Of a stretch of DNA of 64,000 nucleotides, positions 50,852-59,375 are shown one piece after another. The stretch is taken from assembly GCF_001866665.1 (NCBI RefSeq), contig NZ_MLYO01000031.1, positions 124,001-188,000 of the forward strand. Reading direction: 5' to 3'. Source of the DNA: Streptomyces monashensis (GTDB taxonomy: Bacteria; Actinomycetota; Actinomycetes; Streptomycetales; Streptomycetaceae). Numbering within the stretch: position 1 is the first letter of the stretch; each line of letters opens with the position of its first letter. The position numbers were made by a program, and so were the translations under genes. The notes below the pieces were generated by a model. The model saw only the letters and a list, made by a program, of their open reading frames with translations. It was not told the origin of the DNA and ran no database searches.

Positions 50852-52018
50852 ATGACCAGCTCTCCTTCCCTTCCCTCTTCCGCTCCCCTCCCGCACCACC
50901 CCGTCGCCGTCGTCGGTGCGGGGCTCGGGGGGCTCGTGCTCGCGCGGGTGCTGCGGGTGCACGGCGTCGAGGCCGCCCTGTTCGACCTGGAGGCCTCGGC
51001 GGGCGCACGGACCCAGGGCGGCATGCTCGACATCCACGACGACTCCGGCCAGGAGGCGCTGCGCGCCGCCGGGCTGCACGAGGAGTTCCTGCGGCGGGTC
51101 CATCCCGGCGGCCAGGCCGTGCGGGTGCTCGACCGGTACGGCACGGTCCATCTGGCCGAGTCCGACGACGGCACCGGCGGCCGGCCCGAGATCGACCGGG
51201 GTGAGCTGCGCGCGCTGCTGCTCGGCTCGCTGCCCGAGGGCACGGTCCGCTGGGGTGCCAAGGTCACCGGGGCGCGCCCGCTGGGCGGCGGCCGGCACGA
51301 GGTGACGCTCGCCGACGGCACGGCGTTCACCACGGACCTGCTCATCGGCGCGGACGGCGCCTGGTCCCGGATCCGCCCGCTGCTCTCCCCCGCCCGACCC
51401 GCGTACACGGGTGTGTCGTTCGTCGAGGCGGACCTGCGGGAGGCGGACCTGCGGCACCCGGCGAGCGCGGCGGTGGTCGGCGGCGGCATGCTGTTCGCGC
51501 TCGGCGCGGGCCGGGGTTTCCTCGCGCACCGCGAGAGCGACGGCAGTCTGCACGTCTACACGGCCGTCGAGGCGCCGGAGGACTGGCTGGACGGCATCGA
51601 CTTCGGCGACCCGGAGGCGGCGAAGGCGGCCGTGCTGAAGGAGTTCGACGACTGGGACGAGCGCCTGCGGGCCCTGGTCGCCGACGCGGACGGGCCGCTG
51701 GTGCCCCGGCGCATCCACGCGCTGCCGGTCGGGCACCGCTGGGAGCGGACTCCCGGGGTCACCCTGCTCGGGGACGCGGCGCACCTGATGTCGCCGTTCG
51801 CGGGCGAGGGCGCCAACCTGGCGCTGATCGACGGCGCCGAGCTGGGCCTCTCGCTGGTCGCGCACCCCGGTGACCGGGAGGCGGCGCTGGCGCGTTACGA
51901 GGACCGGATGTTCCGGCGCGCCGAGGTGTCCGCGCGGGAGTCGGCCCAGGGCGGCGACCGGCTGTTCCGCGCCGACGCCCCACAGGGGCTGCTCGACCTG
52001 TTCGCCCGGCACTCCTGA
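50852..52018 (+). CDS. TetX-like FAD-dependent monooxygenase
   Basis: The 388-residue class A flavin monooxygenase has VAVVGAGLGGLVLARVLRVHG (FAD Rossmann motif), QGGMLDIHDDSGQEAL and RPEIDRGELRALL (both characteristic of the TetX group), GADGAWSRIRPLL (the DG motif) and TLLGDAAHLMSPFAGEGAN (GD motif). The family includes tetracycline-inactivating enzymes and many biosynthetic or detoxifying hydroxylases. The operator-controlled TetR partner upstream suggests inducible detoxification, but the substrate is not known. Confidence 0.9.
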   Translation: MTSSPSLPSSAPLPHHPVAVVGAGLGGLVLARVLRVHGVEAALFDLEASAGARTQGGMLDIHDDSGQEALRAAGLHEEFLRRVHPGGQAVRVLDRYGTVHLAESDDGTGGRPEIDRGELRALLLGSLPEGTVRWGAKVTGARPLGGGRHEVTLADGTAFTTDLLIGADGAWSRIRPLLSPARPAYTGVSFVEADLREADLRHPASAAVVGGGMLFALGAGRGFLAHRESDGSLHVYTAVEAPEDWLDGIDFGDPEAAKAAVLKEFDDWDERLRALVADADGPLVPRRIHALPVGHRWERTPGVTLLGDAAHLMSPFAGEGANLALIDGAELGLSLVAHPGDREAALARYEDRMFRRAEVSARESAQGGDRLFRADAPQGLLDLFARHS

Positions 52019-52046
52019 GCGGTCGCGCACGGCTCCTGAGGGGCCG

Positions 52047-52712
52047 TCAGCGGGGCGGCGGTTCGGTGCGGGTCACCCGGGCGACCAGGTCGGTCCAGCC
52101 GGCCTCCAGCCGTTCCATGGGCATGCCGCGCTGGCGGTGCTGATGGTGGATCAGCGCCGGGTCGAGCGAGGCCAGCAGCGTCTGGGACAGCAGGTCGCAG
52201 TCGGCGTCCGGCACGATCTGCCGCAGCAGCACCGCGATGTGCGTGCGCCGCGCCCCGATCGCCGGGTGCGAGAAGCGCCGGGTGGGCTCCGGCTGGGCCG
52301 CCAGCTGGAGGTCGAGCTGCTCGGCGGAGCGGTAGAGCACCGCCACGCCGAACGCGCGCAGCCGGTCCAGGGCCGGCGCCCCGGGGCCCAGCGGTGGGGG
52401 CCCGCCCAGGAAGTCGGCCTGGAGCTGCCGGTCCGAGTGGTCGAGCAGGGCCATCAGCAGACCCGTGCGGTCGCCGAAGCGGCGGAACACCGTGCCCTTG
52501 CCCACCTGGGCCGCCGCGGCGACGGCCTCCATGGTGACACCGGCCACGCCGTGCTCGGCGATCAGCCGGGCCGCGGCCTCCAGCAGGCGGGCGCGGTTGC
52601 GGGCCGCGTCGGCGCGCAGGCACGGCTCCTCGGGGGAGGGGGCGACCTGAAGCAACTGAGGAGCGTCGTGGGACTCCTCGGGCGTCGGGAAGGGCGGCAG
52701 GGCGGCGGACAT
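52047..52712 (-). CDS. TetR-family regulator, divergent from FMN reductase
   Basis: The 221-residue protein has an acidic N-terminal tail, then the helix-turn-helix (RARLLEAAARLIAEHGVAGVTMEAVAAAAQVGKGTVFRRFGDRTGLLMALLDH). It is divergent from the FMN reductase gene, with two GGACCKCGGTCC operators between. I take the ATG at 52712; an in-frame ATG at 52730 also exists. Effector unknown; pairing with a small flavin reductase suggests quinone or electrophile sensing. Confidence 0.9.
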   Translation of the reverse strand: MSAALPPFPTPEESHDAPQLLQVAPSPEEPCLRADAARNRARLLEAAARLIAEHGVAGVTMEAVAAAAQVGKGTVFRRFGDRTGLLMALLDHSDRQLQADFLGGPPPLGPGAPALDRLRAFGVAVLYRSAEQLDLQLAAQPEPTRRFSHPAIGARRTHIAVLLRQIVPDADCDLLSQTLLASLDPALIHHQHRQRGMPMERLEAGWTDLVARVTRTEPPPR

Positions 52713-52743
52713 GACGCCAGCGTAAAGCATCGGGAAGAAAACT

Positions 52744-52791
52744 GGACCGCGGTCCGCTTAGGGTGGTACACAAATAAACGGACCTCGGTCC
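52744..52791. promoter_or_regulatory. Two palindromic operators between tetR and the FMN reductase gene
   Basis: GGACCGCGGTCC (52744-52755) and GGACCTCGGTCC (52780-52791) are palindromes with the same half-site, 36 bp apart. A TAGGGT element (52759-52764) lies between them. They are the obvious binding sites for the divergent TetR regulator. Confidence 0.8.
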
Positions 52792-52829
52792 GGATCGTAA
52801 CAGCGATGTTTCAGCCCCTTGGAGTTCCC

Positions 52830-53393
52830 ATGTCTGTTCGTATCCTCGCGCTCGTCGGCAGCCTCCGCGCCGGTTCGCACAACCGCCAGCTCGCCGAGGC
52901 GGCCGTCAAGCTCGCTCCCGAGGGCGCCGAGGTCGTGCTCTTCGAGGGCCTGGCCGACGTCCCCTTCTACAACGAGGACGTCGACGTCGAGGGCGGCGTC
53001 CCGGCCGCCGCCGCGAAGCTGCGCGCGGCCGCCCAGTCCGCCGACGCCTTCCTGCTGTTCTCGCCCGAGTACAACGGCACCATCCCCGCCGTGCTGAAGA
53101 ACGCGATCGACTGGCTGTCGCGCCCGTACGGCGCCGGCGCCTTCGGCGGCAAGCCCGTCGCCGTGATCGGCACCGCCTTCGGCCAGTACGGCGGCGTGTG
53201 GGCGCAGGACGACACCCGCAAGGCCGTCGGCATCGCCGGCGGCAAGGTGATCGAGGACATCAAGCTGTCCATCCCGGGCTCCGTGACCCGGTTCGCCGAG
53301 ACCCACCCGGTGGACGACACCGAGGTCGCCGCCCAGCTGACCGAGGTCGTCGCCCGTCTGCACGGCAACGTGGGCGAGGCCACGGCCGCCTGA
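52830..53393 (+). CDS. NADPH-dependent FMN reductase (flavodoxin-like)
   Basis: The 187-residue protein of the NADPH-dependent FMN reductase family has LALVGSLRAGSHNRQLAEAA (phosphate loop) and FSPEYNGTIPAVLKNAIDWLSRP, the family signature. It then has GKPVAVIGTAFGQYGG. It reduces FMN or quinones, often by two electrons, and can protect against quinone stress. The start has GGAG 5 bases upstream. It is regulated by the divergent TetR protein through two operators and ends in a strong terminator. Confidence 0.93.
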   Translation: MSVRILALVGSLRAGSHNRQLAEAAVKLAPEGAEVVLFEGLADVPFYNEDVDVEGGVPAAAAKLRAAAQSADAFLLFSPEYNGTIPAVLKNAIDWLSRPYGAGAFGGKPVAVIGTAFGQYGGVWAQDDTRKAVGIAGGKVIEDIKLSIPGSVTRFAETHPVDDTEVAAQLTEVVARLHGNVGEATAA

Positions 53394-53418
53394 GGCCACC
53401 GTCACCCGCGAAGGCCTA

Positions 53419-53447
53419 GGGGGCCGGAGGCCGCTCCGGCCCCCTTT
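53419..53447 (+). terminator. Rho-independent terminator after the FMN reductase gene
   Basis: An 11-bp stem (GGGGGCCGGAG at 53419-53429 with CTCCGGCCCCC at 53434-53444), a GCCG loop and a TTT tail. It lies 26 bp after the stop codon and between convergent genes, so it may serve both. Confidence 0.9.
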
Positions 53448-53468
53448 CGCGTGTCCGCACCCGGTCCC

Positions 53469-54476
53469 CTACGCGCGCGCCGGGAACAAGGGGTGGCCCG
53501 CGACCAGCCGTTCGGCCAGCGCGCTGCGCCGGTACAGCACCCGACGGCCGTCCCGGGCGCGGGTCACCAGGCCCGTGGCGGCCAGGATCCGCAGGTGCTG
53601 GGAGACGGCGCTCGGCGTCACGCCGAGACGCCGGGCCAGTTCGACGGTGGGCAGCGGCTCGGCGAGCAGCCGCAGCAGGGTGGTGCGGGGCGCGCCGAGC
53701 AGCGCGGCGAGCGCGGAGGCGTCGGGGTCGGGGTCGGGCTCCGGTTCCCACAGGGTCGCCGTGCCCCGGCCGGGGTAGGCGAGCATCGGAGGGGCCGCGG
53801 CGCTGATCGGTGGCGCCGGCTTGTGTGCGAACACCGACGGGATCAGCCGCAGCCCGCGCCCGGCGCCGTCGACCGCGTGCCGGCCGATCATCTTGTCGAC
53901 ACTGAGCACCCCGTCGCGCCAGCCGAGGTTCGGGTGCAGGCCGGCGAAGAGCGAGCGGGCGCCGCCGGTGGCCAGCTGTCCCGCGCGGTGCGTGATGTCG
54001 GCCTCCAGGACGAGCCGGATCCGCGGCCAGTACGGCAGCAGAGCCGTGTGCCAGTAGCGGAGGAGCAACTCGACGACACGGCCGAGGAGTTCGAGGACCG
54101 GGGCGTCATCGGGTGCGCCGGCCCACCGCAGTGCGGCGGGCAGCGGGCGCGGAGCGTGCGCGGCGAGCAGGTCGCGCCGCACGACGTCCGGAGGTGTGGC
54201 CCGTACGACCGCCAACTCCTCGTCCAGCGTGGGCGCGTGGACGGTCGGCCGGGGTGTCAGGAAGTCGGGCAGGGCGAGAGCGGGGCCGACGAGGGCGGAC
54301 AGCAGGGGCAGGTCGGTGGGGACGAGGGCGGCGAGCACGGCCCGGCGCCAGCGGCCGTGCAGGGGGTGCAGGGCGGGCGCGCGCAGCACGCGCAGGCTCT
54401 CCATCAGCTCGCCGAGCGGGGAGATCGCGAACCGGGTGTCGGCGAGGTCGTCGACCCCGAGCCGGAAGCTGATCAT
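53469..54476 (-). CDS. ArsR-type winged-helix regulator with long N-terminal domain
   Basis: A 335-residue protein. The C-terminal 80 residues are an ArsR-like winged helix (LGAPRTTLLRLLAEPLPTVELARRLGVTPSAVSQHLRILAATGLVTRARDGRRVLYR). The N-terminal 240 residues are a helical domain starting FRLGVDDLADTRFAISPLGELMESLRVL, as in many actinobacterial regulators annotated DUF5937. No metal-binding cysteines are seen. It is divergent from an MFS transporter with 56 bp between the starts, so it probably controls that transporter. Confidence 0.88.
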   Translation of the reverse strand: MISFRLGVDDLADTRFAISPLGELMESLRVLRAPALHPLHGRWRRAVLAALVPTDLPLLSALVGPALALPDFLTPRPTVHAPTLDEELAVVRATPPDVVRRDLLAAHAPRPLPAALRWAGAPDDAPVLELLGRVVELLLRYWHTALLPYWPRIRLVLEADITHRAGQLATGGARSLFAGLHPNLGWRDGVLSVDKMIGRHAVDGAGRGLRLIPSVFAHKPAPPISAAAPPMLAYPGRGTATLWEPEPDPDPDASALAALLGAPRTTLLRLLAEPLPTVELARRLGVTPSAVSQHLRILAATGLVTRARDGRRVLYRRSALAERLVAGHPLFPARA

Positions 54477-54532
54477 TTAGCCCCCGTCTACATCGCTCGC
54501 CAACCGCCGCCGCATGCCGTGGACTTCGTGCC

Positions 54533-55855
54533 ATGGCAGATCTCCACTCCGAGCAGCGTAGCGCGACCGCGTCCGGGACCTCCCGGCTCGTCGCGGTGCT
54601 GGCCCTGGCCTGCGCGGTAGCGGTCGGCAACGTCTACTTCCCGCAGGCCGTCGTCCCGCTCGCGGCGGCGGGCCTCGGCGTCGCGCCGGGCGCGGCGGCC
54701 GGGGTGGTGACGGCGACCCAGTTCGGCTACGCGGCCGGCATCTTCCTGCTCGTACCGCTCGGCGACCGGCTGCCACCCCGCCCGCTGCTGGTCACCCTGC
54801 TCAGCGTGACCGGCCTCGGGCTCACCGCCGCGGCCGCCGCGCCCGCACTGCCGCCACTGCTCGCGGCGAGCGTGCTGGTGGGCGCGGCCACGGTGGTCGC
54901 TCCGCTGGCCGGACCGCTGGCGGCCGGGCTGGTCCCGCCCGAGCGACGGGGCGTGGTGGGCGGCACGCTGCTGAGCGGGTCCCTGGCCGGGATGCTGCTG
55001 TCCCGCACGGCCGGCGGCGCCCTCGGTGACCGGCTGGGCTGGCGGGCGCCCTACGTCCTCGCGGCCGTCCTCACGCTGGCGGTCGCGCTGCCGCTGTCCC
55101 GGGCGCTGCCGCGGCTGACCCCGCCGTCCCGGCAGCGCTACCGGCACCTGCTGGCCGAGCCCGTCCGCCTGCTGCGCGCCGAACCCGCCCTGCGCCGCTC
55201 GTCCTTCTACCAGGCGACGGTGTTCGCCGGGTTCTCCGCCGTGTGGACCGGGGTCGCACTGCTGCTGACCGGGCCGGTGTACGGGTTCGGGGCGGGTGCG
55301 GTCGGGCTGCTCGCGCTGGTCAACGCGGTGACCATGCTGGTGACACCGTTCGCGGGCCGGCTGGTGGACCGGTGGGGCGCCGACGCGGTGAACCTGGTCT
55401 GCTTCGTGCTGGTCGTCCTCGCCGCGGTGGTGCTCGTCCCGGGCGCCTTCGGCGGCGGCACCGGGCTGCCGGCCCTCGTGGCGGGCAGCCTGCTGCTGGA
55501 CGTCGGCATGCAGTCCGGCATGGTCGCCAACACGGTGCGGATCTACGCCCTCCGCGCGGACGTCCGCAGCCGCCTCAACACCGCCTACATGACCTGCGCC
55601 TACCTCGGCGGCACCCTCGGCTCCTGGCTCGGCGCCCGGGCGTACGCGTGGTGCGGCTGGCCGGGAGTGTGCGGTCTCGTCGCCCTGCTGGCCGGACTGG
55701 GGCTGCTCCGGCACCTGACGGCGACGGCGCGGGACAAGCGGCTCGGGAAGAGAGGCGCGCGGGTGTCGTGTTGCCGACCTGGGAAGATCACCGAGGTGCG
55801 GAAGCCGGTGCGAGGACGTGGAGCACCTCCGGCAGCGCGGCGGCGAAGCCCGTGA
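54533..55855 (+). CDS. MFS efflux transporter
   Basis: A 440-residue membrane protein. About twelve hydrophobic segments and the loop-2/3 motif PLGDRLPPRPLL fit the drug-proton antiporter type of major facilitator. The likely transported compound is unknown. The divergent ArsR-type gene is the probable regulator. The last 45 or so residues (from about RDKRLGKRG onward) are Arg/Lys-rich and unlike the family. They run into a region with broken gene fragments, so the natural end may have been lost by a frame change. Confidence 0.85.
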   Translation: MADLHSEQRSATASGTSRLVAVLALACAVAVGNVYFPQAVVPLAAAGLGVAPGAAAGVVTATQFGYAAGIFLLVPLGDRLPPRPLLVTLLSVTGLGLTAAAAAPALPPLLAASVLVGAATVVAPLAGPLAAGLVPPERRGVVGGTLLSGSLAGMLLSRTAGGALGDRLGWRAPYVLAAVLTLAVALPLSRALPRLTPPSRQRYRHLLAEPVRLLRAEPALRRSSFYQATVFAGFSAVWTGVALLLTGPVYGFGAGAVGLLALVNAVTMLVTPFAGRLVDRWGADAVNLVCFVLVVLAAVVLVPGAFGGGTGLPALVAGSLLLDVGMQSGMVANTVRIYALRADVRSRLNTAYMTCAYLGGTLGSWLGARAYAWCGWPGVCGLVALLAGLGLLRHLTATARDKRLGKRGARVSCCRPGKITEVRKPVRGRGAPPAARRRSP

Positions 55856-56180
55856 AGGTGTCGATCACCGTGCGGTTGAGCGGGCGCACCCGGACCGGGA
55901 CCGGCGCCTGGACACCGCGGTTGCGGGCGGCGGGGTCGATGTCCGCGTGACAGCCGCGGATCACCCCCCGCCGGGTGAGCGAACGGACCCCTTCGAGACA
56001 GGTCGAGGGGGCCACACGAGCTTCCGGGCGAGTTCCCGGCGGCCGCCTTCCCGCAGTGCGGGGACATCGTCGACGTCACGGGAGCCGGCCACTTCCCCGG
56101 GTGAAATCGCTGTGGAAGTCCGGGACTTGAGGTTACCGTTCGGTAGACATCGTGCCCGGATCCTCCCGGAGGTGCTGCCC
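55856..56180. other. Gap with gene fragments only
   Basis: No intact gene is supported here. On the plus strand, about 56010-56105, one frame reads PHELPGEFPAAAFPQCGDIV then DVTGAGHFPG and a stop, which looks like the C-terminus of an alpha/beta hydrolase. On the minus strand 55788-56015 is a 75-residue frame (ending VRPLNRTVIDTFTGFAAALP, then EVLHVLAPASAPR) that I cannot place; it overlaps the MFS 3' end. The amidase ribosome site GGAGG lies at the right edge. Confidence 0.4.
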
Positions 56181-57602
56181 ATGACGCCCGACCGTGCCCA
56201 CGGCCTCGTGGAGACGCGCCGCGCGCTCGCCGACGGGGAGGTGACCTCACGCGCGCTGGTGGAAAGGACGCTGGCACGGATCGAGGCCGCGCAGGAGACA
56301 CTGAACGCGTTCCGGATCGTACGGGCCGAGGCCGCGCTCGCCGAAGCCGACGCCGCGGACCGGGAGTTGGCCGCCGGGGCGCGGCGCCCGCTGCTCGGGG
56401 TGCCGGTGGCGGTGAAGGACGACATGGACGTGGCGGGCGAGCCGACCGCGTTCGGCTGCCGCGGCGACTTCCCGCCGGCCGCCGCGGACGCCGAGGCGGT
56501 ACGGCGGCTGCGCGCCGCCGGTGCGGTGATCGTCGGCAAGACCAACACCTGCGAGCTGGGTCAGTGGCCGTTCACCGAGGGGCCGGCGTTCGGGGACACC
56601 CGCAATCCGTGGCACACCGGGCACACCCCCGGCGGTTCCTCCGGGGGTTCCGCCGCCGCCGTCGCCGCCGGACTCGTGCCCGCCGCGCTCGGCTCCGACG
56701 GGGCGGGTTCGGTGCGGATACCGGCTTCCTGGACCCATCTCATCGGCATCAAACCGCAGCGCGGCCGCATCTCGACCTGGCCGCGCGGCGAGTCCTTCCA
56801 CGGGATCACGGTCAACGGCACCCTCGCCCGTACGGTCGCGGACGCGGCCCTGCTGCTGGACGCGGCGAGCGGCAACCACCCCGGGGACCCGCACCGGCCG
56901 GCCGCCCTCACGGTGGCGGACGCCGTCGGCCGCGACCCCGGCCGGCTGCGTGTCGCGCTGTCCCTGAAGCCGCCGTTCACCGCGCTGCCGGCCCGGCTGC
57001 ACCCGCAGATCCGCACCCGGATCGTCCAACTCGCGGACCGGCTGGCCGCGTTGGGACACGAGGTCGAGGAGGCGGATCCGCCGTACGGGCAGATCGGGCT
57101 GGCCTTCCTGCCGCGCGCCACCGCCGGGATCGCCGAGCGGGCCCGCGAGGCCCCCGACCCGGCGCTGCTCGATCGGCGCACCCGTGACGCGGCCCGGCTG
57201 GGCCGGCTGCTCGGCGGGCTCCCGCTGCGGGCCGCCCGGCGCGCGGAGCCGGTGCTGCACCGGCGGATCGGCCGGTTCTTCACCTCGTACGACGTGATCC
57301 TCGCGCCGACCACGGCCGCTCCCCCGCCCCTCGTCGGCGCCCTGCACCGGCTGGGCGGGACGGCCCTGGACCGCGCGATGATCGCCGCCTGCCCGTACGC
57401 CTGGCCGTGGAACGTGCTCGGGTGGCCGGGCGTGAACGTACCCGCCGGCTTCGTGGACGGCGGCCTGCCGGTCGGCGGCCAGCTCCTCGGCCCGGCCGGC
57501 AGCGAGCCCCGACTGGTCTCCCTCGCCGCCCAGTTGGAAACCGAACTGCGCTGGCACGAGCAGTGGCCACCGGGGCGGACGGCGCAGACCCCGGTGGGCT
57601 GA
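56181..57602 (+). CDS. Amidase (amidase-signature family)
   Basis: A 473-residue enzyme with the Ser-cisSer-Lys triad: Lys79 in GVPVAVKDDMDV, the cis-Ser in GGSSGGS (151-157) and the nucleophile Ser177 in GSDGAGSVRIP. It hydrolyses a carboxamide; the family spans indoleacetamide, aryl-acylamide and Glu-tRNA amidases. Without GatB or GatC next to it, a stand-alone catabolic amidase is most likely. The start is ATG 56181 with GGAGG upstream; a longer in-frame start at 55818 would add unrelated sequence. Confidence 0.92.
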   Translation: MTPDRAHGLVETRRALADGEVTSRALVERTLARIEAAQETLNAFRIVRAEAALAEADAADRELAAGARRPLLGVPVAVKDDMDVAGEPTAFGCRGDFPPAAADAEAVRRLRAAGAVIVGKTNTCELGQWPFTEGPAFGDTRNPWHTGHTPGGSSGGSAAAVAAGLVPAALGSDGAGSVRIPASWTHLIGIKPQRGRISTWPRGESFHGITVNGTLARTVADAALLLDAASGNHPGDPHRPAALTVADAVGRDPGRLRVALSLKPPFTALPARLHPQIRTRIVQLADRLAALGHEVEEADPPYGQIGLAFLPRATAGIAERAREAPDPALLDRRTRDAARLGRLLGGLPLRAARRAEPVLHRRIGRFFTSYDVILAPTTAAPPPLVGALHRLGGTALDRAMIAACPYAWPWNVLGWPGVNVPAGFVDGGLPVGGQLLGPAGSEPRLVSLAAQLETELRWHEQWPPGRTAQTPVG

Positions 57603-57686
57603 GAGCTGCGCTTCGCCCGAGCCCGGCGACAGGTCGGGGGGCGGGCGCGCACGGAGCGGACCGGGAGCAGCGGCGCGCGGGGGCGG

Positions 57687-58115
57687 TTACGCCGCCAGCA
57701 GGGTGACTCCCAGGGCGGCCAGGGCGACGACCTTGAGGAGTTCCAGCGCCACGTACCAGAGGTGGCCGTGCGAACGGGGCAGGTCCTCGCCCGCGAGGAC
57801 GCGGTCGGAGCGGCGGTTGAGGACGGGGCGGACCACGGCGAGCTGCGCGAGGAGCAGCACGGCGACGGCCGCTGTCGGTCCGACGACCGAGGCCGGGGCA
57901 CCGCCCACCGCGACCGCGACGATCACCACGACCGCCAGGACCGCCTCCACGGCGTTCAGCGCCCGGAACACCAGCCGGCCTATGCCCAGGCCGATCGGGA
58001 TGGTCACGCCCGGTGCGCGGAACTTCAGCGGGGCCTCCAGGAAGGAGATCGACAGCACCATCCCGAGCCAGAGGAAGGTGAGGGCACCGGCGAGCGCGGC
58101 GGACGTGGCGTTCAT
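57687..58115 (-). CDS. Small integral membrane protein of unknown function
   Basis: The 142-residue protein has four hydrophobic segments (AGALTFLWLGMVLSISFLEAP, AVEAVLAVVVIVAVAVGG, VVGPTAAVAVLLLAQLAVV, ALELLKVVALAALGVTLL) and a short soluble loop. The motif FLEAPLKF after the first segment and the conserved LNRRSDRVL loop recur in actinobacterial four-helix membrane proteins of unknown function. It overlaps the upstream regulator gene by 4 bp (ATGA), so the two are cotranscribed and the regulator probably controls it. Confidence 0.82.
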   Translation of the reverse strand: MNATSAALAGALTFLWLGMVLSISFLEAPLKFRAPGVTIPIGLGIGRLVFRALNAVEAVLAVVVIVAVAVGGAPASVVGPTAAVAVLLLAQLAVVRPVLNRRSDRVLAGEDLPRSHGHLWYVALELLKVVALAALGVTLLAA

Positions 58116-58870
58116 CTGCGAGGGTCCTTTCCGGGTCGGGCGGCGGTGTTCCCCGCCACGTGGGCGACGCAGGAGTCCGCTTCGGCGAAGGGCTCCAGCG
58201 CGGTGGCCGTCAGCGGGGCGTCCAGTCGTGTCAGCGCGCCCTGCATCAGGCCGAGATGGAGGGGGCAGACCAACCGGCCGTACTCCTCGGCGAGTTCGAG
58301 GAAGGGGCAGTGGCGCAGCCGGATCCGCCGGGCCGGACCGTCGGCCGTCTCCGCTCCTCGCTCTGCCGCCTCTTCTTCGCCTTCCCCGTCCCTCTCGTCC
58401 TCTTCTTCCACCTGCGGGGCGAAGCCCAGTTCGTCCAGCAGGGCGACGAGCGCGGCCGTGGCGCGCTCGGCGCTCGGCTGCTCGAAGGGCGGCGGCGGGT
58501 CCACCAGGAAGCCGCCCCACGCCCGGCCCGTCTCCATCGCCTCCGCGCGTGCCTCGGCCGGGTCGGCGGACGCCCAGCGGCTCAGCAGGACGCGGGCGAG
58601 CAGCCGGTAGTCACGGGCGCCGCCGCGGTCCATGCCGGGCCGCACGACGTAGCCGACGGCGGGCCGGCCCGGTCCCGGGGACCGCACGGTCCGGCGCTCG
58701 ACCAGCCCGTCGGCCACCAGGGCGTCCAGATGGAACCGGACCGTGTTGGGGTGGACACCCAGCCGCCGCGCCACCTGCGCCACGCCGAGCGGCGAGGGTG
58801 CGGTGCGCAGCACCTCCAGCACCTCCCGGCGCCGCGGGCTCTCGCGTCGTGGGCTGTCGTGCGCCGTCAC
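58112..58870 (-). CDS. Winged-helix regulator with C-terminal cysteines (SufR-like, possible Fe-S sensor)
   Basis: The 252-residue protein has a DeoR/ArsR-type winged helix (RREVLEVLRTAPSPLGVAQVARRLGVHPNTVRFHLDALVADGLVERR), then a helical domain with a Glu/Asp-rich loop. The C-terminus is RHCPFLELAEEYGRLVCPLHLGLMQGAL ... ADSCVAHV. The three cysteines in this order resemble those that hold a 4Fe-4S cluster in SufR. I chose the GTG at 58870 with GAGAGGGG 8 bases upstream. It is divergent from a cupin gene across an AT-rich palindrome, and overlaps the membrane-protein gene. Confidence 0.85.
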   Translation of the reverse strand: MTAHDSPRRESPRRREVLEVLRTAPSPLGVAQVARRLGVHPNTVRFHLDALVADGLVERRTVRSPGPGRPAVGYVVRPGMDRGGARDYRLLARVLLSRWASADPAEARAEAMETGRAWGGFLVDPPPPFEQPSAERATAALVALLDELGFAPQVEEEDERDGEGEEEAAERGAETADGPARRIRLRHCPFLELAEEYGRLVCPLHLGLMQGALTRLDAPLTATALEPFAEADSCVAHVAGNTAARPGKDPRR

Positions 58871-58922
58871 CTCCGGCACCCCTCTCCACCCGCGTTCCCA
58901 CCTGCGTCCATTTTCACGAATC

Positions 58923-58941
58923 CTACATGTATAAATTGTAG
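58923..58941. promoter_or_regulatory. AT-rich palindrome between the regulator and cupin genes
   Basis: CTACATGTATAAATTGTAG has perfect 5-bp outer arms (CTACA/TGTAG) around an AT core, in otherwise very GC-rich DNA. The core TATAAAT could also act as a -10 element. It is the natural candidate operator for the SufR-like regulator. Confidence 0.6.
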
Positions 58942-58979
58942 AGTCGGGAGCGCAGGGAAAGACCCGAGGGGAAGAGAAG

Positions 58980-59375
58980 ATGACGACGTCGCCGTCCGCG
59001 AGGGACACCGAGCCGCGCGTGCTGTGCGACACGCGGGCCCTGACGGAGAATCCGCCGCTGCCCGGCGGGGTGCTGTGGAAGCTGGCCGAGAGCGGCCGTC
59101 AGCTCGACGCCAACGTGGTCCGGCTCGCCCCGGGCCGGCGGGTCGAGGTCCACACGGAGCCGCAGCTGGACGTGATACTCCTCGTGACCGGCGGTGACGG
59201 CGCGCTCGGCACGGAACGGGCCGACGAGCACCAGCCGTTGGCCGAGGGCGCCCTGGTCTGGCTGCCGCACGGCTGCGCCCGCGGGCTCACCGCCGGTGCG
59301 GCCGGGCTGACGTACGTGACCGTGCACCGCCGCCGTCCCGGCATGTCCATCGGCACCCGCCCGGCCGGCGCCTGA
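58980..59375 (+). CDS. Cupin-domain protein
   Basis: The 131-residue single-domain cupin has RLAPGRRVEVHTEPQLDVILLVTGGDGALG as cupin motif 1, with His and Glu as possible metal ligands, and ALVWLPHGCARGLTAG as motif 2. Small cupins of this kind bind a metal or act as sugar or antibiotic-related accessory proteins; no substrate is evident. GGGGAAGAG lies just before the ATG. It is divergent from the SufR-like regulator and probably under its control. Confidence 0.85.
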   Translation: MTTSPSARDTEPRVLCDTRALTENPPLPGGVLWKLAESGRQLDANVVRLAPGRRVEVHTEPQLDVILLVTGGDGALGTERADEHQPLAEGALVWLPHGCARGLTAGAAGLTYVTVHRRRPGMSIGTRPAGA

